Part shown: positions 63,930 to 64,000 of the stretch, piece by piece
Layout of the letters: each line of letters begins with the position of its first letter
Position numbering within the stretch: the first letter of the stretch is position 1
From: Saccharomycopsis phalli
Taxonomy: Eukaryota > Ascomycota > Saccharomycetes > Ascoideales > Saccharomycopsidaceae
Assembly (NCBI GenBank): GCA_020342235.1
Contig: CP073218.1
Location: 1,116,001-1,180,000, forward strand
Direction of reading: 5' to 3'
DNA: 64,000 nt
Made by a program: the position numbers and the translations under genes
The notes under the pieces: model-generated
Seen by the model: the letters and a program-made list of their open reading frames with translations, nothing else
Database searches by the model: none
Told to the model about the DNA's origin: nothing

Positions 63930-64000
63930 GAGGTGGAGGTGGAGATGGAGATGAAAGAGAGATGAATGATGAATGATGAATGATGAATGAGAGATGAATA
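63930..64000 (+). repeat. Microsatellite
   Basis: GGAGGTGGAGATGGAGATG followed by GATGAAT repeats up to the window end, just after the RRM gene. Confidence 0.8.

Overview
The window looks like chromosomal DNA of a budding yeast (Saccharomycotina). It has compact, mostly intronless genes for CDC48, VCX1, a GRX3/GRX4-type glutaredoxin, RAD24/RAD17, ATP17, CLP1, an SF3b p14-like RRM protein and LMO1/ELMO. It also has Ty1/copia elements, Ty3/gypsy-type solo LTRs beside tRNA genes, and one 46-nt intron with a GTATGT donor. I cannot name the species; a lineage outside the S. cerevisiae group is plausible.

Left part (1-28.5 kb) is a retroelement region. Positions 1-17,933 hold two Ty1/copia families. 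Family A lies on the minus strand (637-5536), followed head-to-tail by the start of another A copy that shares an LTR. Families B and A form a plus-strand chain (5809-17,933) in which neighbouring elements share LTRs. The chain contains one whole-looking B element, a shortened B copy carrying a nested solo LTR, and a B/A hybrid. From 18 to 26.6 kb, four tRNA genes (Gly-GCC twice, Ala-CGC, Lys-CTT) sit among nested solo LTRs, several with perfect 5-bp target duplications. Each tRNA gene has an LTR edge 12-16 bp upstream of its 5' end, the spacing known for Ty3. From 26.6 to 28.5 kb there are 5'-truncated LINE pieces with (ATT)n tails.

Middle part (30.6-49.9 kb) is gene-poor. It holds a large GPI-anchored, Ser-rich, repeat-bearing cell-wall protein, a 928-aa ELMO-like protein, a striking membrane protein built from ten 47-aa repeats that are almost identical at DNA level, the vacuolar Ca2+/H+ exchanger VCX1, and LMO1. 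The two ELMO-family genes are about 10 kb apart and look like diverged paralogs. Both gene-free gaps of this part contain minisatellites and a dispersed LTR-like repeat.

Right part (50.3-64 kb) is mostly housekeeping genes: GRX3/4, RAD24, an unknown small acidic protein divergent from ATP17, CDC48, CLP1 and an RRM protein divergent from CLP1. Between them a secreted-protein gene (55.7-57.0 kb) is interrupted by a 270-bp LINE/SINE-like insertion with an 11-bp target duplication. CACGTG boxes are concentrated in almost all these promoters (six in 193 bp before the glutaredoxin gene). The best candidate for something undescribed is the 47-aa-repeat membrane protein at 41.5-43.6 kb.
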